A stretch of DNA of 64,000 nt from Ardenticatenaceae bacterium (GCA_011525915.1 WYBM01000097.1:1-64000), one strand, 5' to 3'; counted from the stretch's first letter, positions 17,176 through 26,289 are shown. Notes: a model not told the origin generated them from the letters alone. A program made the numbers and translations.

Positions 17176-17937
17176 ATGAGCCAGCCTTTTTTAACGGCCG
17201 TTGATATCGGCCACACCTTCCATAACCTGCCGGTGCTGGCCAACATCTCGCTGGAGATTCAGCCGGCAGGTTTTGTAGCCTTGGTTGGCCCCTCTGGGGT
17301 GGGCAAATCTACACTGCTGCGTATATTGGCTGGCCTGTTACGGCCGTCGTCTGGTCAGGTTCATATGACCCACGCCACACACCAACAACCCATTGGCCTG
17401 GTCTTTCAACGTGACAACCTGATGCCCTGGCGTACCGTGGCGGAAAATGTGCGTCTACCATTAGAGTTATCAGGTGTAAACGGCCGTGAAGCGCAGCACC
17501 GTGTCCAGGAGATGATCGATCTAGTGGGGTTGACCGGCTTTGCCCAAAGTTACCCGCGGCAGCTTTCTGGTGGCATGGCCCAGCGGGTGGCCCTGGCACG
17601 GGCGCTGGTGCATAAACCTTCATTTCTACTGCTGGATGAGCCGTTTGGCGCTTTGGATGCCTTGACGCGGGAGCGTATGGGGTTGGAACTGCTGCGTATC
17701 TGGCGGGCTATGCCGGTGACGGTGTTTATGGTGACCCACAGCATTAACGAGGCGGTGTTTTTAGCAGACGAAGTCATGGTGATGGGTGGCCGTCCCGCAA
17801 CCCAACAGCCGGCGACGATCACCCATCACATCCCCACATGCCTGCCCCGGCCGAGAGATTTAGCTGTGCAGGGCTTATCTGCGTTTCATAAATGTGCCAC
17901 GGCCGTGCGCACGGCCATTGAAGAGAACGGCGTTTAG
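17176..17937 (+). CDS. ABC transporter ATP-binding protein of the flavin importer
   Basis: A 253-residue ATPase that powers the neighbouring permease. Walker A is GPSGVGKST (about 38-46), the Q loop lies in LVFQRDNLMPW, the signature is LSGGMAQRVALARAL, Walker B is FLLLDEPFGALD, and the switch His follows in MVTHS. It belongs to the nitrate/taurine/ThiZ-like subgroup. Third gene of the FMN-riboswitch operon; RibXY systems often lack a linked ATPase, so its presence completes the importer here. Confidence 0.85.
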   Translation: MSQPFLTAVDIGHTFHNLPVLANISLEIQPAGFVALVGPSGVGKSTLLRILAGLLRPSSGQVHMTHATHQQPIGLVFQRDNLMPWRTVAENVRLPLELSGVNGREAQHRVQEMIDLVGLTGFAQSYPRQLSGGMAQRVALARALVHKPSFLLLDEPFGALDALTRERMGLELLRIWRAMPVTVFMVTHSINEAVFLADEVMVMGGRPATQQPATITHHIPTCLPRPRDLAVQGLSAFHKCATAVRTAIEENGV

Positions 17938-17999
17938 GGCGCGGCCATACATAATATTCAGGTGACTGCCTGACTCCTGCGTGCCCATCGCCTTTATGG

Positions 18000-18959
18000 T
18001 TAGTCCGCAGCTGCCGGTGATTCGGCCTGGCTTATGGTTTGCCGCCGCCAGCGCCGCCAGATAAAACGCCCTACCAGCCACATGGGCACCCCAATGAGCA
18101 AGGCCACTGGCAGAATGTATATCACCAACCAGATGGCAAACGTCGCCAATGATTGTAAAGTGCTGATTAGCGCCCCTATCGCTTCTTTGGCCGTGCCTTG
18201 GGGTCGCCAGCCACCTACCTGTACGGGCCGTGTGGCAATGTCTGGCGTTAAGGTGATGCTGATGGTAGAAAACGCGGCTGATTGGCTCAGATACTGCATC
18301 CGGCCTTTTATGACTTCGATGTCCCCTTCCAATCGGCTCAGCTCCTGATTGATGTGCAGGGCATCTTCCACGGTGATGGCATCGTCCAGAAACGACCGCA
18401 CCCGTTCGGCCGTTGCTTCCAGGTTGGCCAGCCGTGCCTCCAGGTCTACATATTCTTCCGTCACATCCTGGCCAGAGACGTTTTCACGCTGCACTTCAAC
18501 GGCCATGCCCTTCAAAGCCTCTAGGGCACTGTTAAAACCAGCTGCCGGTATGCGAATCGTTATATCGCCTGATTTAGCATCGTCGTTGTATTGGTAGATG
18601 TTGCCGCTCACGACCCAACCGCCGCTCTGTTCAGCCAGGTGGGTAATATCGGCCAGCGTTTTTTCTGTGTCTGCCACATACAGGCTAAGGCTGGCTGTAC
18701 GAATGATGAGCCTGTCAATCTGGTTTATGGCTGGTTGGTTGGCAACTTGTGCTACCTCGCCGGTGGTCATGCTCTCTTCGCCGTAGAAAGCAGCATCGGT
18801 TACAGCCATATCGGCATCTATGGACTGTGCTGGCAAGGCGGGTTCGGCGCTGGCAGCCCTGAGGATTACTTGAGTGTCTTCACGTGAAGCACCAGTACAG
18901 GCAGCCAGCAGCATCAGGCAGAAGATGCTGCCAAGGGTGAATACTTTTTTATGGATCAT
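18000..18959 (-). CDS. DUF4349 lipoprotein
   Basis: A 319-residue envelope lipoprotein. The signal peptide ends in the lipobox LLAAC. The DUF4349 domain (about 85-285) includes a conserved strand (IRTASLSLYV) and a coiled-coil centre (EARLANLEATAERVRSFL). A membrane helix near the C-terminus (IWLVIYILPVALLIGVPMWL) and a basic tail (RRWRRQ) follow. So both ends are membrane-attached, with the domain outside. The function of the family is unknown. GGAGG precedes the ATG at 18959. Confidence 0.75.
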   Translation of the reverse strand: MIHKKVFTLGSIFCLMLLAACTGASREDTQVILRAASAEPALPAQSIDADMAVTDAAFYGEESMTTGEVAQVANQPAINQIDRLIIRTASLSLYVADTEKTLADITHLAEQSGGWVVSGNIYQYNDDAKSGDITIRIPAAGFNSALEALKGMAVEVQRENVSGQDVTEEYVDLEARLANLEATAERVRSFLDDAITVEDALHINQELSRLEGDIEVIKGRMQYLSQSAAFSTISITLTPDIATRPVQVGGWRPQGTAKEAIGALISTLQSLATFAIWLVIYILPVALLIGVPMWLVGRFIWRRWRRQTISQAESPAAAD

Positions 18960-19040
18960 CTTAACCTCCAATAACTTACAAAATCGGTTTTCTAGGTGGT
19001 AAGACGTTAGCAGGAAGCTTGTGGTTCCCCATGAAACTAA

Positions 19041-19073
19041 AAAACCTCCCGCAGGTTTTGTGCGAGAGGTTTT
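19041..19073. terminator. Bidirectional terminator
   Basis: AAAACCTC (19041-19048) pairs with GAGGTTTT (19066-19073), with further inner pairing. The A-run and T-run at the ends allow use on either strand. It lies just downstream of the phosphoesterase. Confidence 0.65.
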
Positions 19074-19093
19074 GCTAAACGTGAAGACCGTTA

Positions 19094-19837
19094 TTAGACG
19101 CCGTGTGCCAGGCGCTCTATTAACCGGCGTGGCATGCCAAACTTTTCCATGCGTCGCTGTGTTACCGATATGGGATAGTCAACCCGTTTAAAGGTGCAAA
19201 TGAGCTCTTCTGTGTCCAGCAGGGCGTAAGCGGCGCGTGGGTCTGAATCACGCGGCTGGCCCACGCTGCCGGGGTTGATGATCAGGCGATCTTCCCCTAA
19301 GATAAAAGGAACACCAGCTTCCATATAGTAAGGAGCGCGCATAAAGATCTCACGGTGAGTGTTATGTCTTTCTTCAAAGATCACGGGCACATGGGTATGC
19401 CCTACAAAACAGTAGGGGGTCTGAAACCAGTCAAAGTTTTCAGCGGCCGTTGTGGGGTCAATAATGTATTCCCAAACCGGGTAGCGGGGGCTGGCGTGGG
19501 CCAGGGTGAACGGCTCTGTCACCGTCTTTGAGGGCACCGATTCCAGATAGATGCGTGATTCTTCATTTAACGTTTCACGCGTCCAATTGAGGGCATAATT
19601 GGCCTCACGATTGAACAATTTAACATCCAGGTTGCCCAAAACGGCCTGGTCATGGTTGCCAGAGAGCCCGATGTGGCTGTGCTTTTGCAGCTCGGTGACA
19701 CATTCGTTAGGATCAGGACCATAACCAACCAGGTCACCCAAAAACCAGATAATGTCCCAATGCCCGGCAGCATCTGCTAATACAGCTTCAAAAGCAGCCA
19801 AATTGGCATGGATGTCTGAGATGATCAGTACACGCAT
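19094..19837 (-). CDS. YfcE/MJ0936-like metallophosphoesterase
   Basis: A 247-residue calcineurin-like phosphoesterase. Metal ligands are in order: SDIHAN (7-12), GDLVGYGPDP, GNHD, and GHTHVP near residue 145. Members hydrolyse phosphodiesters or small phosphorylated molecules in the cytoplasm using two metal ions. The substrate is not known. The start at 19837 was chosen by homology to family N-termini (MRVLIISDIHAN); an AAGGA precedes it. Confidence 0.85.
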   Translation of the reverse strand: MRVLIISDIHANLAAFEAVLADAAGHWDIIWFLGDLVGYGPDPNECVTELQKHSHIGLSGNHDQAVLGNLDVKLFNREANYALNWTRETLNEESRIYLESVPSKTVTEPFTLAHASPRYPVWEYIIDPTTAAENFDWFQTPYCFVGHTHVPVIFEERHNTHREIFMRAPYYMEAGVPFILGEDRLIINPGSVGQPRDSDPRAAYALLDTEELICTFKRVDYPISVTQRRMEKFGMPRRLIERLAHGV

Positions 19838-20018
19838 GGATAGTCCTTTACAGATGTCTTTCCTGGTCTGGGTGGGCAAATTGTGCGGGTGCAGGCCAGG
19901 GCGCAGGTGTATTATCTATTTTACCGCTTACATTGCATCTGGATAGGATGACAATAATACCATCTTCGCCAGGGGAAGGTATAATAACTTATCCATAGTC
20001 AAGGTAATTGGTACTGGT

Positions 20019-20519
20019 ATGGCTATTTTAGACCCGTGGACGCTGGATTTTGTGAGCAGCAGTGAGGAGCAGACTGTACGTCTGGGCGTGCGCCTGGGTG
20101 AATTGTTACAGCCTGGTGATGTTGTTTGCCTGTCTGGAGAGTTGGGGGCGGGCAAAACGGCGCTGGCACGCGGCGTGGGGCGTGGGTGGGGCACCCATGT
20201 GCGGGTGACCAGCCCGACGTTTGTATTGGTAAATGAATACCCACGTCTGCCCGACGGCCGTACCCTTTACCACCTGGACTGTTACCGCCTGGAAGGTGCA
20301 GGGGATGTCTATACCACCGGCTTAGAAGATGTTTTGGCGGCCGATCACGCGGTCATGATTGAATGGCCGGAACGGATTGCTGCCTGGCTGCCTGCCGATC
20401 ACCTATGGGTTTCGCTGGAATACGTTAGCGAGACACGGCGAAAACTGCATATTACCGGAGTGGGTGAACGGGCACAGGCCTTGGTGGAAGAGTTTAAAAA
20501 GAGTGCTTTTGGCGTCTGA
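20019..20519 (+). CDS. tsaE: tRNA threonylcarbamoyladenosine synthesis ATPase TsaE
   Basis: A 166-residue ATPase needed to make t6A37 in ANN-decoding tRNAs, working with TsaB and TsaD. Walker A is SGELGAGKTALARG (about 40-53), and SPTFVLVNEY and LYHLDCYRL are family signatures. The pocket motif IEWPERI follows. It is followed after 14 bp by tsaB, with rimI next, a common bacterial grouping. tsaD is not in the window. Confidence 0.93.
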   Translation: MAILDPWTLDFVSSSEEQTVRLGVRLGELLQPGDVVCLSGELGAGKTALARGVGRGWGTHVRVTSPTFVLVNEYPRLPDGRTLYHLDCYRLEGAGDVYTTGLEDVLAADHAVMIEWPERIAAWLPADHLWVSLEYVSETRRKLHITGVGERAQALVEEFKKSAFGV

Positions 20520-20533
20520 TAGAAGGAAGCTTT

Positions 20534-21205
20534 ATGATTCTGGCAATTGATACCGCCACACGCTGGTTAGGGCTGGCATTACATGACGGCACGGCCGTGT
20601 TGGCAGAAGTTGGTTGGCGCTGCTTAAATAACCACACCATTGAACTCACCCCGGCGATTCAAGAGATGTTACGGCGTGGGGCTGCGACCCCGGCCAGTTT
20701 GACTGGGATTGCTGTGTCTGTGGGGCCAGGCTCTTATACTGGCTTGCGTGTAGGGTTGGCCGTAGCCAAAGGCATGGCCCTGGCCAACGCTACCCCATTG
20801 ATCGGTGTTACTACGTTGGATATTGTGGCTGCTGGTATCGGGCCTCAGCCGGGCAAGCTGGTGGTAGCGGCCGAAGCTGGCCGCACACGAGTGTGTACGG
20901 CCGTCTATGAATGGCAACCTAATGCCGGTTGGCATGCCAGTCAGCTGCCCAGCATTGATGCCTGGGGAGAAATGCTGCGGCGGTTGCCCGCAGATGACCA
21001 CCTGTTTTTTGCCGGGGAAATTTCCCCCGAAGCTGCCAGGCAGATTCGGGCCGCCAACAAGCAGTTCCGGGTAGCATCGCCGGCCGTTTCTGTACGCCGG
21101 GCGGGTTATCTGGCCGAGATTGGCTGGCGGCGGCTGCGCCAGGGAGAGGTGACTGATGCAGACGCCCTGGCGCCGGTGTACCTGAAAGAGCCAGATGGGA
21201 GTTAA
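20534..21205 (+). CDS. tsaB: t6A synthesis scaffold TsaB
   Basis: A 223-residue ASKHA-fold protein, the non-catalytic partner of TsaD. The start MILAIDTATRWLGLAL and the motif SVGPGSYTGLRVGLAVAKGMA (near residues 57-77) are diagnostic. A strong GAAGGAAG site precedes the start. Transcribed with tsaE and rimI. Confidence 0.93.
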   Translation: MILAIDTATRWLGLALHDGTAVLAEVGWRCLNNHTIELTPAIQEMLRRGAATPASLTGIAVSVGPGSYTGLRVGLAVAKGMALANATPLIGVTTLDIVAAGIGPQPGKLVVAAEAGRTRVCTAVYEWQPNAGWHASQLPSIDAWGEMLRRLPADDHLFFAGEISPEAARQIRAANKQFRVASPAVSVRRAGYLAEIGWRRLRQGEVTDADALAPVYLKEPDGS

Positions 21206-21272
21206 AGGTAGACAGTGTCAGGCGCCCGCCCACCATGCATAGGTGCTGCTTGCCACCTGTCTACTTACAGCC

Positions 21273-21803
21273 ATGCTCACACCTCACCCCCCTTACAGGC
21301 TTCAACCCATGACGGCGGCTGATTTAACGGCCGTTTACGCCATTGATGCCCTTTCCTTTCCCACGCCGGCGCGCCAGGGCCTGTTTGAGCATGAGGCATC
21401 TGGGAATGACCTGGCGCATTACCAGGTGCTGTGGCATGGTCAGCAGGTGGTGGGTTTCGCTGGATATTGGCTCATTGGGGATGAGGTGCATATCAGCACC
21501 GTGGCCGTGCACCCGGCGTGGCGCGGTAAAGGGTTAGGCGAACTGCTGCTGCTGCATATGCTCTTCTTGGCCTATGAACATCCGGCGAATATAGTGACGT
21601 TAGAAGTGCGGCGCAGCAATCACACCGCCCAGCAGTTGTATGTAAAGTATCGTTTTGAATGTGTGGGGGAACGCCGCCGTTATTATCGTGACACGGGCGA
21701 AGATGCGCTGATTATGACCATACCTGCTCTGGACGCCCCTTACTTCCAATTCCTGGAAAGCCAACGTGACCGGCTGTTTGCCCAATTACAGAGTGAGGCT
21801 TGA
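21273..21803 (+). CDS. rimI: Ribosomal-protein-S18-type alanine N-acetyltransferase
   Basis: A 176-residue GNAT enzyme of the RimI type. The acetyl-CoA motif is VHPAWRGKGLGELLL, preceded by the strand VHISTVAV. LEVRRSNHTAQQLY and the conserved C-terminal KYRFECVGERRRYYRDTGEDALIM are RimI features. It acetylates N-terminal amino groups of proteins such as S18. Linkage to tsaE-tsaB supports the call. The start is not certain; ATG 21273 was preferred over the GTG at 21243. Confidence 0.88.
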   Translation: MLTPHPPYRLQPMTAADLTAVYAIDALSFPTPARQGLFEHEASGNDLAHYQVLWHGQQVVGFAGYWLIGDEVHISTVAVHPAWRGKGLGELLLLHMLFLAYEHPANIVTLEVRRSNHTAQQLYVKYRFECVGERRRYYRDTGEDALIMTIPALDAPYFQFLESQRDRLFAQLQSEA

Positions 21804-21900
21804 CGGCCGTCGTGTTGTATAAGGGGTGGAAACGGCCGCTGCCCAACCAGAGGCCCATGAGGCAGCAAACCTTTACCCTGACTTTAAAGGACGCCAGAAA

Positions 21901-23913
21901 ATGAAAATCTTTATCACCGGGGGTGCGGGCTTTATAGGCTGTAACAGCGCTGCGCACTTCCTGGAACAAGGCCATACCGTCGTCATTTATGATAACCTGT
22001 CACGCAAAGGGGGCCGCCCAAACCTGGCTTGGCTGCAAGCGCAATTTGGCCGGCAGGTGCAATTTGTGCACGGTGATATTCGCCAATATGAGACACTGTG
22101 CCAGGCCATCCAGGGCAGCGACGTGGTGCTGCACATGGCCAGCCAGGTGGCCGTTACCACCTCGGTGCAAAACCCCCGTGAAGATTTTGAGATCAACGCC
22201 CTGGGCACGTTTAACGTGCTGGAAGCGGTGCGGCACCAGGTGCCCGAAGCGGCCGTCATTTATGCCAGCACCAACAAGGTTTACGGCGGCATGGAAGCGG
22301 CACGGGTGGAATTACAGGGCAATCGTTATGGCTATGCCGATTATCCACACGGTATCCCTGAAAGTTACCCGCTTGATTTCCATTCGCCCTATGGGTGTTG
22401 TTATTCGGAAGACACCGACATTCTGACAAGAAGCGGCTGGAAGCGATTTTACGAATTGCTCCCTGATGATGAGGTGTTAACCTACAATCTTGAGTGTAAA
22501 GTAGCAGAGTTTCAGAGGCCGGCAAAACATTTTGCCTTTCAGTACGAAGGCAAAATGTACGTTCAAACCAATCGCCGCCTCAAAACCTGTGTAACGCCGA
22601 ATCACAAAATGCTTGTAGCCTGGGACTGTGATCATAATGAACTGAAAAATCCTCGTTTGGTCGAGGCTCGGTCAATCGAGGGCAAGCCAATGGCTTATCT
22701 CCTCGCTGCAGAGGTTAGGGGCGGCCAGGAGCGTGAGCAGTTTATTCTGCCTGAAATAAAACCCAGGAAGCACAAGCACTATTTTCCAGCCCGAACGATA
22801 CCGATGGATGACTGGTTACGTTTTCTGGGTTGGTATCTCTCTGAAGGTCATTGCTACCAAAACCAGAAAACAGGCAATTGTACAGTGACCTTGACCACGT
22901 ATTACCGAACGAGCGAGGCCCTTGAGGTAATGAAGGCTATAGGCTTATCACCTGTCGTGGATAACCATCACGTTACGGCCACCTCGAAGCAATTATATGA
23001 ATATGTTCGATTGCTTGGCAATAGCCACGAGAAGTACATTCCGCAATGTACAAAGGAGTTGAATGGGAAACACCTTGCTATTCTACTCAATGCTCTGCTT
23101 GACGGCGATGGCAATAAGCAGAGCGAGAACAGTTGGCGATACACCACTGTTTCCGAGCGCCTGGCAAATGATGTTCAAGAGATCGCCATCAAGTGTGGAC
23201 TGGCAGCATCACTTTCTTTAGACAAAGAAGGTTTCTATCGCGTTTACATAGGTACAACCCGGACGGCTCAATGCAATCTGGGCGAGAACAGAAGTGAGTG
23301 GATTGATTACGCTGGTATGGTTTTTTGTGTTGAAGTGCCTAATTCCATCGTACTCGTTCGCCAAAACGGGTATCCTTATTTCTCTGGCAATTCCAAGGGG
23401 GCGGGCGACCAGTACATGATTGATTACGCTCGCATTTATGGCCTGCGCACGCTGGTGTTTCGCCAATCATGCATCTACGGCCGTCGTCAGTTTGGTGTAG
23501 AAGACCAGGGCTGGGTGGCCCACTTTGTCATCGCCGCCGTCCTGAACCGGCCGATCTCGATTTATGGTGACGGCCGTCAGGTGCGGGACCTGCTGCACGT
23601 CTCTGACCTCATCCGCGCCTACGAATTGGGCATCGCCAACATTGATGCCCTGAAAGGGCAGGCCTTTAACGTAGGTGGTGGACCAGGCAATACCCTTTCC
23701 ATCTGGTCGGAATTTGGGCCGCTGCTGGCCCGGCTGGCCGGGCGGGACGTCCCCGCTCAGTTTGGCGACTGGCGGCCGGGAGACCAGCGTGTTTTTGTAG
23801 CCGACATCCGTAAAGCCGGGGAACTGCTTGGCTGGCAACCTATTGTTGCCCCTGCGGCGGGCATCCATGACCTGTATCAGTGGGTGGCCGCTAACCCTGA
23901 CCTGTTTTCCTGA
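21901..23913 (+). CDS. Sugar-nucleotide epimerase/dehydratase split by an intein
   Basis: A 670-residue precursor. Residues 1-166 and 498-670 together make a 339-residue extended SDR with Rossmann loop TGGAGFIGC and downstream motifs RQSCIYGRRQFGVEDQGW and IYGDGRQVRDLLHVSDL. It resembles CDP-paratose/CDP-tyvelose 2-epimerases or dTDP-glucose 4,6-dehydratase relatives, so a role in surface polysaccharide sugar synthesis is likely. Between lies a 331-residue intein (22399-23391) interrupting the catalytic Tyr-x3-Lys: the N-part ends SPYGC and the C-part starts SKGAGDQY, so splicing restores YGCSK. Without splicing the enzyme should be dead. The start at 21901 has AAAGGA upstream. A GTG start at 21826 is less likely. 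Confidence 0.92.
   Translation: MKIFITGGAGFIGCNSAAHFLEQGHTVVIYDNLSRKGGRPNLAWLQAQFGRQVQFVHGDIRQYETLCQAIQGSDVVLHMASQVAVTTSVQNPREDFEINALGTFNVLEAVRHQVPEAAVIYASTNKVYGGMEAARVELQGNRYGYADYPHGIPESYPLDFHSPYGCCYSEDTDILTRSGWKRFYELLPDDEVLTYNLECKVAEFQRPAKHFAFQYEGKMYVQTNRRLKTCVTPNHKMLVAWDCDHNELKNPRLVEARSIEGKPMAYLLAAEVRGGQEREQFILPEIKPRKHKHYFPARTIPMDDWLRFLGWYLSEGHCYQNQKTGNCTVTLTTYYRTSEALEVMKAIGLSPVVDNHHVTATSKQLYEYVRLLGNSHEKYIPQCTKELNGKHLAILLNALLDGDGNKQSENSWRYTTVSERLANDVQEIAIKCGLAASLSLDKEGFYRVYIGTTRTAQCNLGENRSEWIDYAGMVFCVEVPNSIVLVRQNGYPYFSGNSKGAGDQYMIDYARIYGLRTLVFRQSCIYGRRQFGVEDQGWVAHFVIAAVLNRPISIYGDGRQVRDLLHVSDLIRAYELGIANIDALKGQAFNVGGGPGNTLSIWSEFGPLLARLAGRDVPAQFGDWRPGDQRVFVADIRKAGELLGWQPIVAPAAGIHDLYQWVAANPDLFS
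22399..23391 (+). other. Intein with LAGLIDADG-type homing endonuclease
   Basis: A 331-residue protein insertion inside the epimerase. Cys1 opens block A (CYSEDTDILTRSGW). Block B carries the TxxH motif in VTPNHKM. The endonuclease core has two LAGLIDADG-like helices (FLGWYLSEG and LLNALLDGDG). Block F reads MVFCVEVPNSIVLVRQNG, and the end is FSGN, followed by Ser as the +1 nucleophile. The penultimate residue is Gly rather than the usual His, a variant known in other inteins. It contains no ACGGCCGT octamer, in line with recent arrival. Confidence 0.93.
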
Positions 23914-23919
23914 AATCAT

Positions 23920-24699
23920 TCAGAGGTCGTTATGATGGCCAGGTTTGTTACGCCAGGCCTGGCTGGATAAACGGCCGTACACATCCCCACTTTTTCCGGG
24001 CAGTGCAGCCACACTGTGGGCCAGTGCGCTGGCCGACTGCCACGCCGGAAAGTGCAGCCGGTGACGCTCGCCGGGTGTGTAGTTGTATTGATACACGCCC
24101 AAGGTAGCTAACTGCACCAGGCAGGCAGTGGTAAGCGCCGCCGCCGCGGTGATATGCTCAAAAGAAAGGGCCGGCAGCGGCTGCGCCAGACCCCGTAGCG
24201 CTTCTAACTCATACCCCTCAATGTCTAACTTACAAAAAGAGGGCTGACCGTACCGTGCTATGAGCACATCCAGGGTCATGAGGGGCACGGTGACGGCCGT
24301 ATCCCAGGTGACGGCAGCAAATGAGGGGTCTTGCTGCACGGTCGTTATCCAATCAGAGGATAGGGTGCTGACTGTAGGGGTCTGGGAGCTGATGTGCAGC
24401 GTGGCCGTGCCGGGCCTGGCCCCCACGGCGGCCGGAATGAGGGTGACACGAGGGTGACGGCCGTACAGGCGCTGCAGCCAGTGCATCATCAGCGGTTGAG
24501 GTTCTACCGCCACCACCCGCGCCCCCAATGCCAGCCAGACACGAATGCGGTTTCCCAGGTGTGCCCCTATGTCAAAACATAGGTCACCGGGCTGGATGAA
24601 GGAGCGATAGAAGCGGCGCATACGGCCGTAGCGCCCCGGCATGGCATAATACATCAAAAAAGAGCGCAGCAGCCCTCCCTGTTGCCGAAAACCTTGCAT
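23920..24699 (-). CDS. FkbM-family SAM-dependent methyltransferase
   Basis: A 259-residue methyltransferase. The SAM-binding loop is LCFDIGAHLGNRIRVWLALG, followed by the acidic strand VVAVEPQP. The FkbM hallmark FCKLDIEGYELEALRG lies near residue 175. Such enzymes O-methylate sugars of polysaccharides or secondary metabolites. Placement opposite the sugar epimerase suggests surface glycan modification (inference). The ATG at 24699 was chosen; TTG or GTG starts lie upstream. It follows the nitrilase gene by 26 bp on the same strand. Confidence 0.8.
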   Translation of the reverse strand: MQGFRQQGGLLRSFLMYYAMPGRYGRMRRFYRSFIQPGDLCFDIGAHLGNRIRVWLALGARVVAVEPQPLMMHWLQRLYGRHPRVTLIPAAVGARPGTATLHISSQTPTVSTLSSDWITTVQQDPSFAAVTWDTAVTVPLMTLDVLIARYGQPSFCKLDIEGYELEALRGLAQPLPALSFEHITAAAALTTACLVQLATLGVYQYNYTPGERHRLHFPAWQSASALAHSVAALPGKSGDVYGRLSSQAWRNKPGHHNDL

Positions 24700-24725
24700 A
24701 CTTCCCCGTCGAATCTGCACCAACG

Positions 24726-25490
24726 TTAATTGCCAGTTGGCAAAATCTGGTGCGGAATGTGTGGGCGTGTTTTTTCAAAGAGCGCTTGTGTTTCAGTATC
24801 ATAAATGATGATGCCTTCATGGATGTCATCTAACTGTTTTAACAATACCCCATGGTGATTCCAAACGGATGTTTTCCCCCCACTTTCGAAATCATCACAG
24901 GGGCCTATACAGTTAGACATAAACACCGTCATTGAATATTTTTGAGCAACCTCAGACAATCTTCCAGCAGCTTGTTCAACCCCCTTTGCAGATTTGGCCA
25001 CACTGGCAATGTAAATGTCTGCGCCACTTGTAGAAGCCTTTTCCGCATGTTCGGGCACCGATAATTCGTAACAGATGGCGAAGGCTACGTTGGCTTTGTT
25101 GATGCTTAAAGTGGGAAAACTCTTCCCGCTCGTAAAAAATGCCTCCTCGTCAGAATGTAAATACTTTTTTGAATAGGTTTGCCTTGCTTGGTGAGGCTGA
25201 AATAAAACCATGCTAATGCAGATACCTGTATGGTTCCTGGTTGGCACCCCTATGCCAATGATCATCTTTTGAGCGTTGCTGATAACCTGGAAATTGTCAA
25301 GTCGGCTGTCGTCTTGATGTATGGCTAATGCTTCTGCGAGTGTGGGCTCATACCCTGTTAATGATAGTTCTGGGAAGACAACGACATTTGCTCCCACAGA
25401 AATGGCTAGGTTGATGAGAGTGATGTGATTGTCAATATTACCCTGAATATTACCTTTAATAGGTCTTGTTTGGGCTACACAAATTCTCAT
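24726..25490 (-). CDS. Carbon-nitrogen hydrolase (nitrilase superfamily)
   Basis: A 254-residue amidase-type enzyme. The catalytic triad is visible: Glu in FPELSLTGYEP, Lys in SKKYLHSDEE and Cys in FAICYELSVPEHA. It hydrolyses a C-N bond of an amide or nitrile, but the exact substrate cannot be read. The start MRICVAQTRPIKGNI is the usual N-terminus of the family, and GGAG precedes it. Base composition looks less GC-rich than the neighbouring epimerase, a possible sign of transfer. Confidence 0.85.
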   Translation of the reverse strand: MRICVAQTRPIKGNIQGNIDNHITLINLAISVGANVVVFPELSLTGYEPTLAEALAIHQDDSRLDNFQVISNAQKMIIGIGVPTRNHTGICISMVLFQPHQARQTYSKKYLHSDEEAFFTSGKSFPTLSINKANVAFAICYELSVPEHAEKASTSGADIYIASVAKSAKGVEQAAGRLSEVAQKYSMTVFMSNCIGPCDDFESGGKTSVWNHHGVLLKQLDDIHEGIIIYDTETQALFEKTRPHIPHQILPTGN

Positions 25491-25649
25491 TTCGCACTCC
25501 GGTTTGACACATGCTAAACTTTCCAAGGAAAATCCATAATAATTTTACTGCTTACTCTATAGGTTGATAATAATCTCCCCTGCCCGCCAATAATAGACCA
25601 GGAAGATAGTCTGTACAAGCTGGCAGCAGGTATAAACTGAGGAAACGTG

Positions 25650-26192
25650 ATGGATTCGCATGAAAGGGATTATCTGATAGTAGATGCCCATTTGAGCCAG
25701 GAGCCGGAGATCGGGCGCTGGCTGTGGGCGCTTCAAGACGCCCGTCGACGAACGATGCGCGTACTGGAAGGTGTGACGCCCGCCATGCTCGACTGGTTAC
25801 CCCCAGGTCATGAGAGCAGTATAGGCACAATTCTCTATCACATTGCCCTCATTGAGGCCGACTGGCTGTACACAGAGGTACTGGAACAACCCCTTCCCGC
25901 CGAAGTGGCTGCCTTATTCCCCCTTGACCATCGGGATGAGCAAGGGCATCTGACCCCAGCGGCGGGGTTCAGCTTAGAACAGCATCTCAGGCGACTCGAT
26001 AGCGTGCGGCGTCTGGTGCTGGAGGTATATCAACAGATGGCTCTGTCTGAATTTCGTCGGGCGCGCACATTGGCAGACTATGATGTGACCCCAGAATGGG
26101 TACTCCATCATTTGATGCAGCACGAAGCTGAACATCGTAGCCAGATGGGGGCACTCCGGATGAGAGCAGAAGGTGATATCGCCTTGAGCTAA
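25650..26192 (+). CDS. DinB-superfamily four-helix protein
   Basis: A 180-residue DinB_2-type protein. The metal-binding His residues are recognisable: YHIALIEADWL near residue 70 and HLMQHEAEHRSQMGALR near the C-terminus. Family members use a divalent metal; some are bacillithiol or mycothiol transferases, many are uncharacterised. A GAGGAAAC precedes the start. A MITE-like repeat follows the stop directly. Confidence 0.75.
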   Translation: MDSHERDYLIVDAHLSQEPEIGRWLWALQDARRRTMRVLEGVTPAMLDWLPPGHESSIGTILYHIALIEADWLYTEVLEQPLPAEVAALFPLDHRDEQGHLTPAAGFSLEQHLRRLDSVRRLVLEVYQQMALSEFRRARTLADYDVTPEWVLHHLMQHEAEHRSQMGALRMRAEGDIALS

Positions 26193-26194
26193 TA

Positions 26195-26289
26195 TCAGTT
26201 TTCAGTCCTCAGTATACAGTTTTTAGTGCTGCCCTGTTTTTGGAAATAGCCTGCTGAAAACGAATGACGGACTTCTGATGACTGGTACA
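26195..26289. repeat. MITE-like intergenic repeat, copy B
   Basis: Opens CAGTTTTCAGTCCTCAG, contains TTTTTGGAAATAGCCTGCTG, and closes GACTTCTGATGACTGGTAC. It is of the same length and layout as copies A and E. Confidence 0.7.

Noticed and set aside
22256..22525. Possibility that the epimerase is two fused or frameshifted genes
   Set aside because: The reading frame is continuous, and the insertion begins with an intein block A and ends SGN|S exactly inside Tyr-x3-Lys, so an intein explains it better.
24726..25490. Nitrilase as part of the aromatic pathway (phenylacetonitrile hydrolysis)
   Set aside because: It is more than 6 kb from the island, on its own promoter context, and groups by motif with amidase-like members of unknown substrate.
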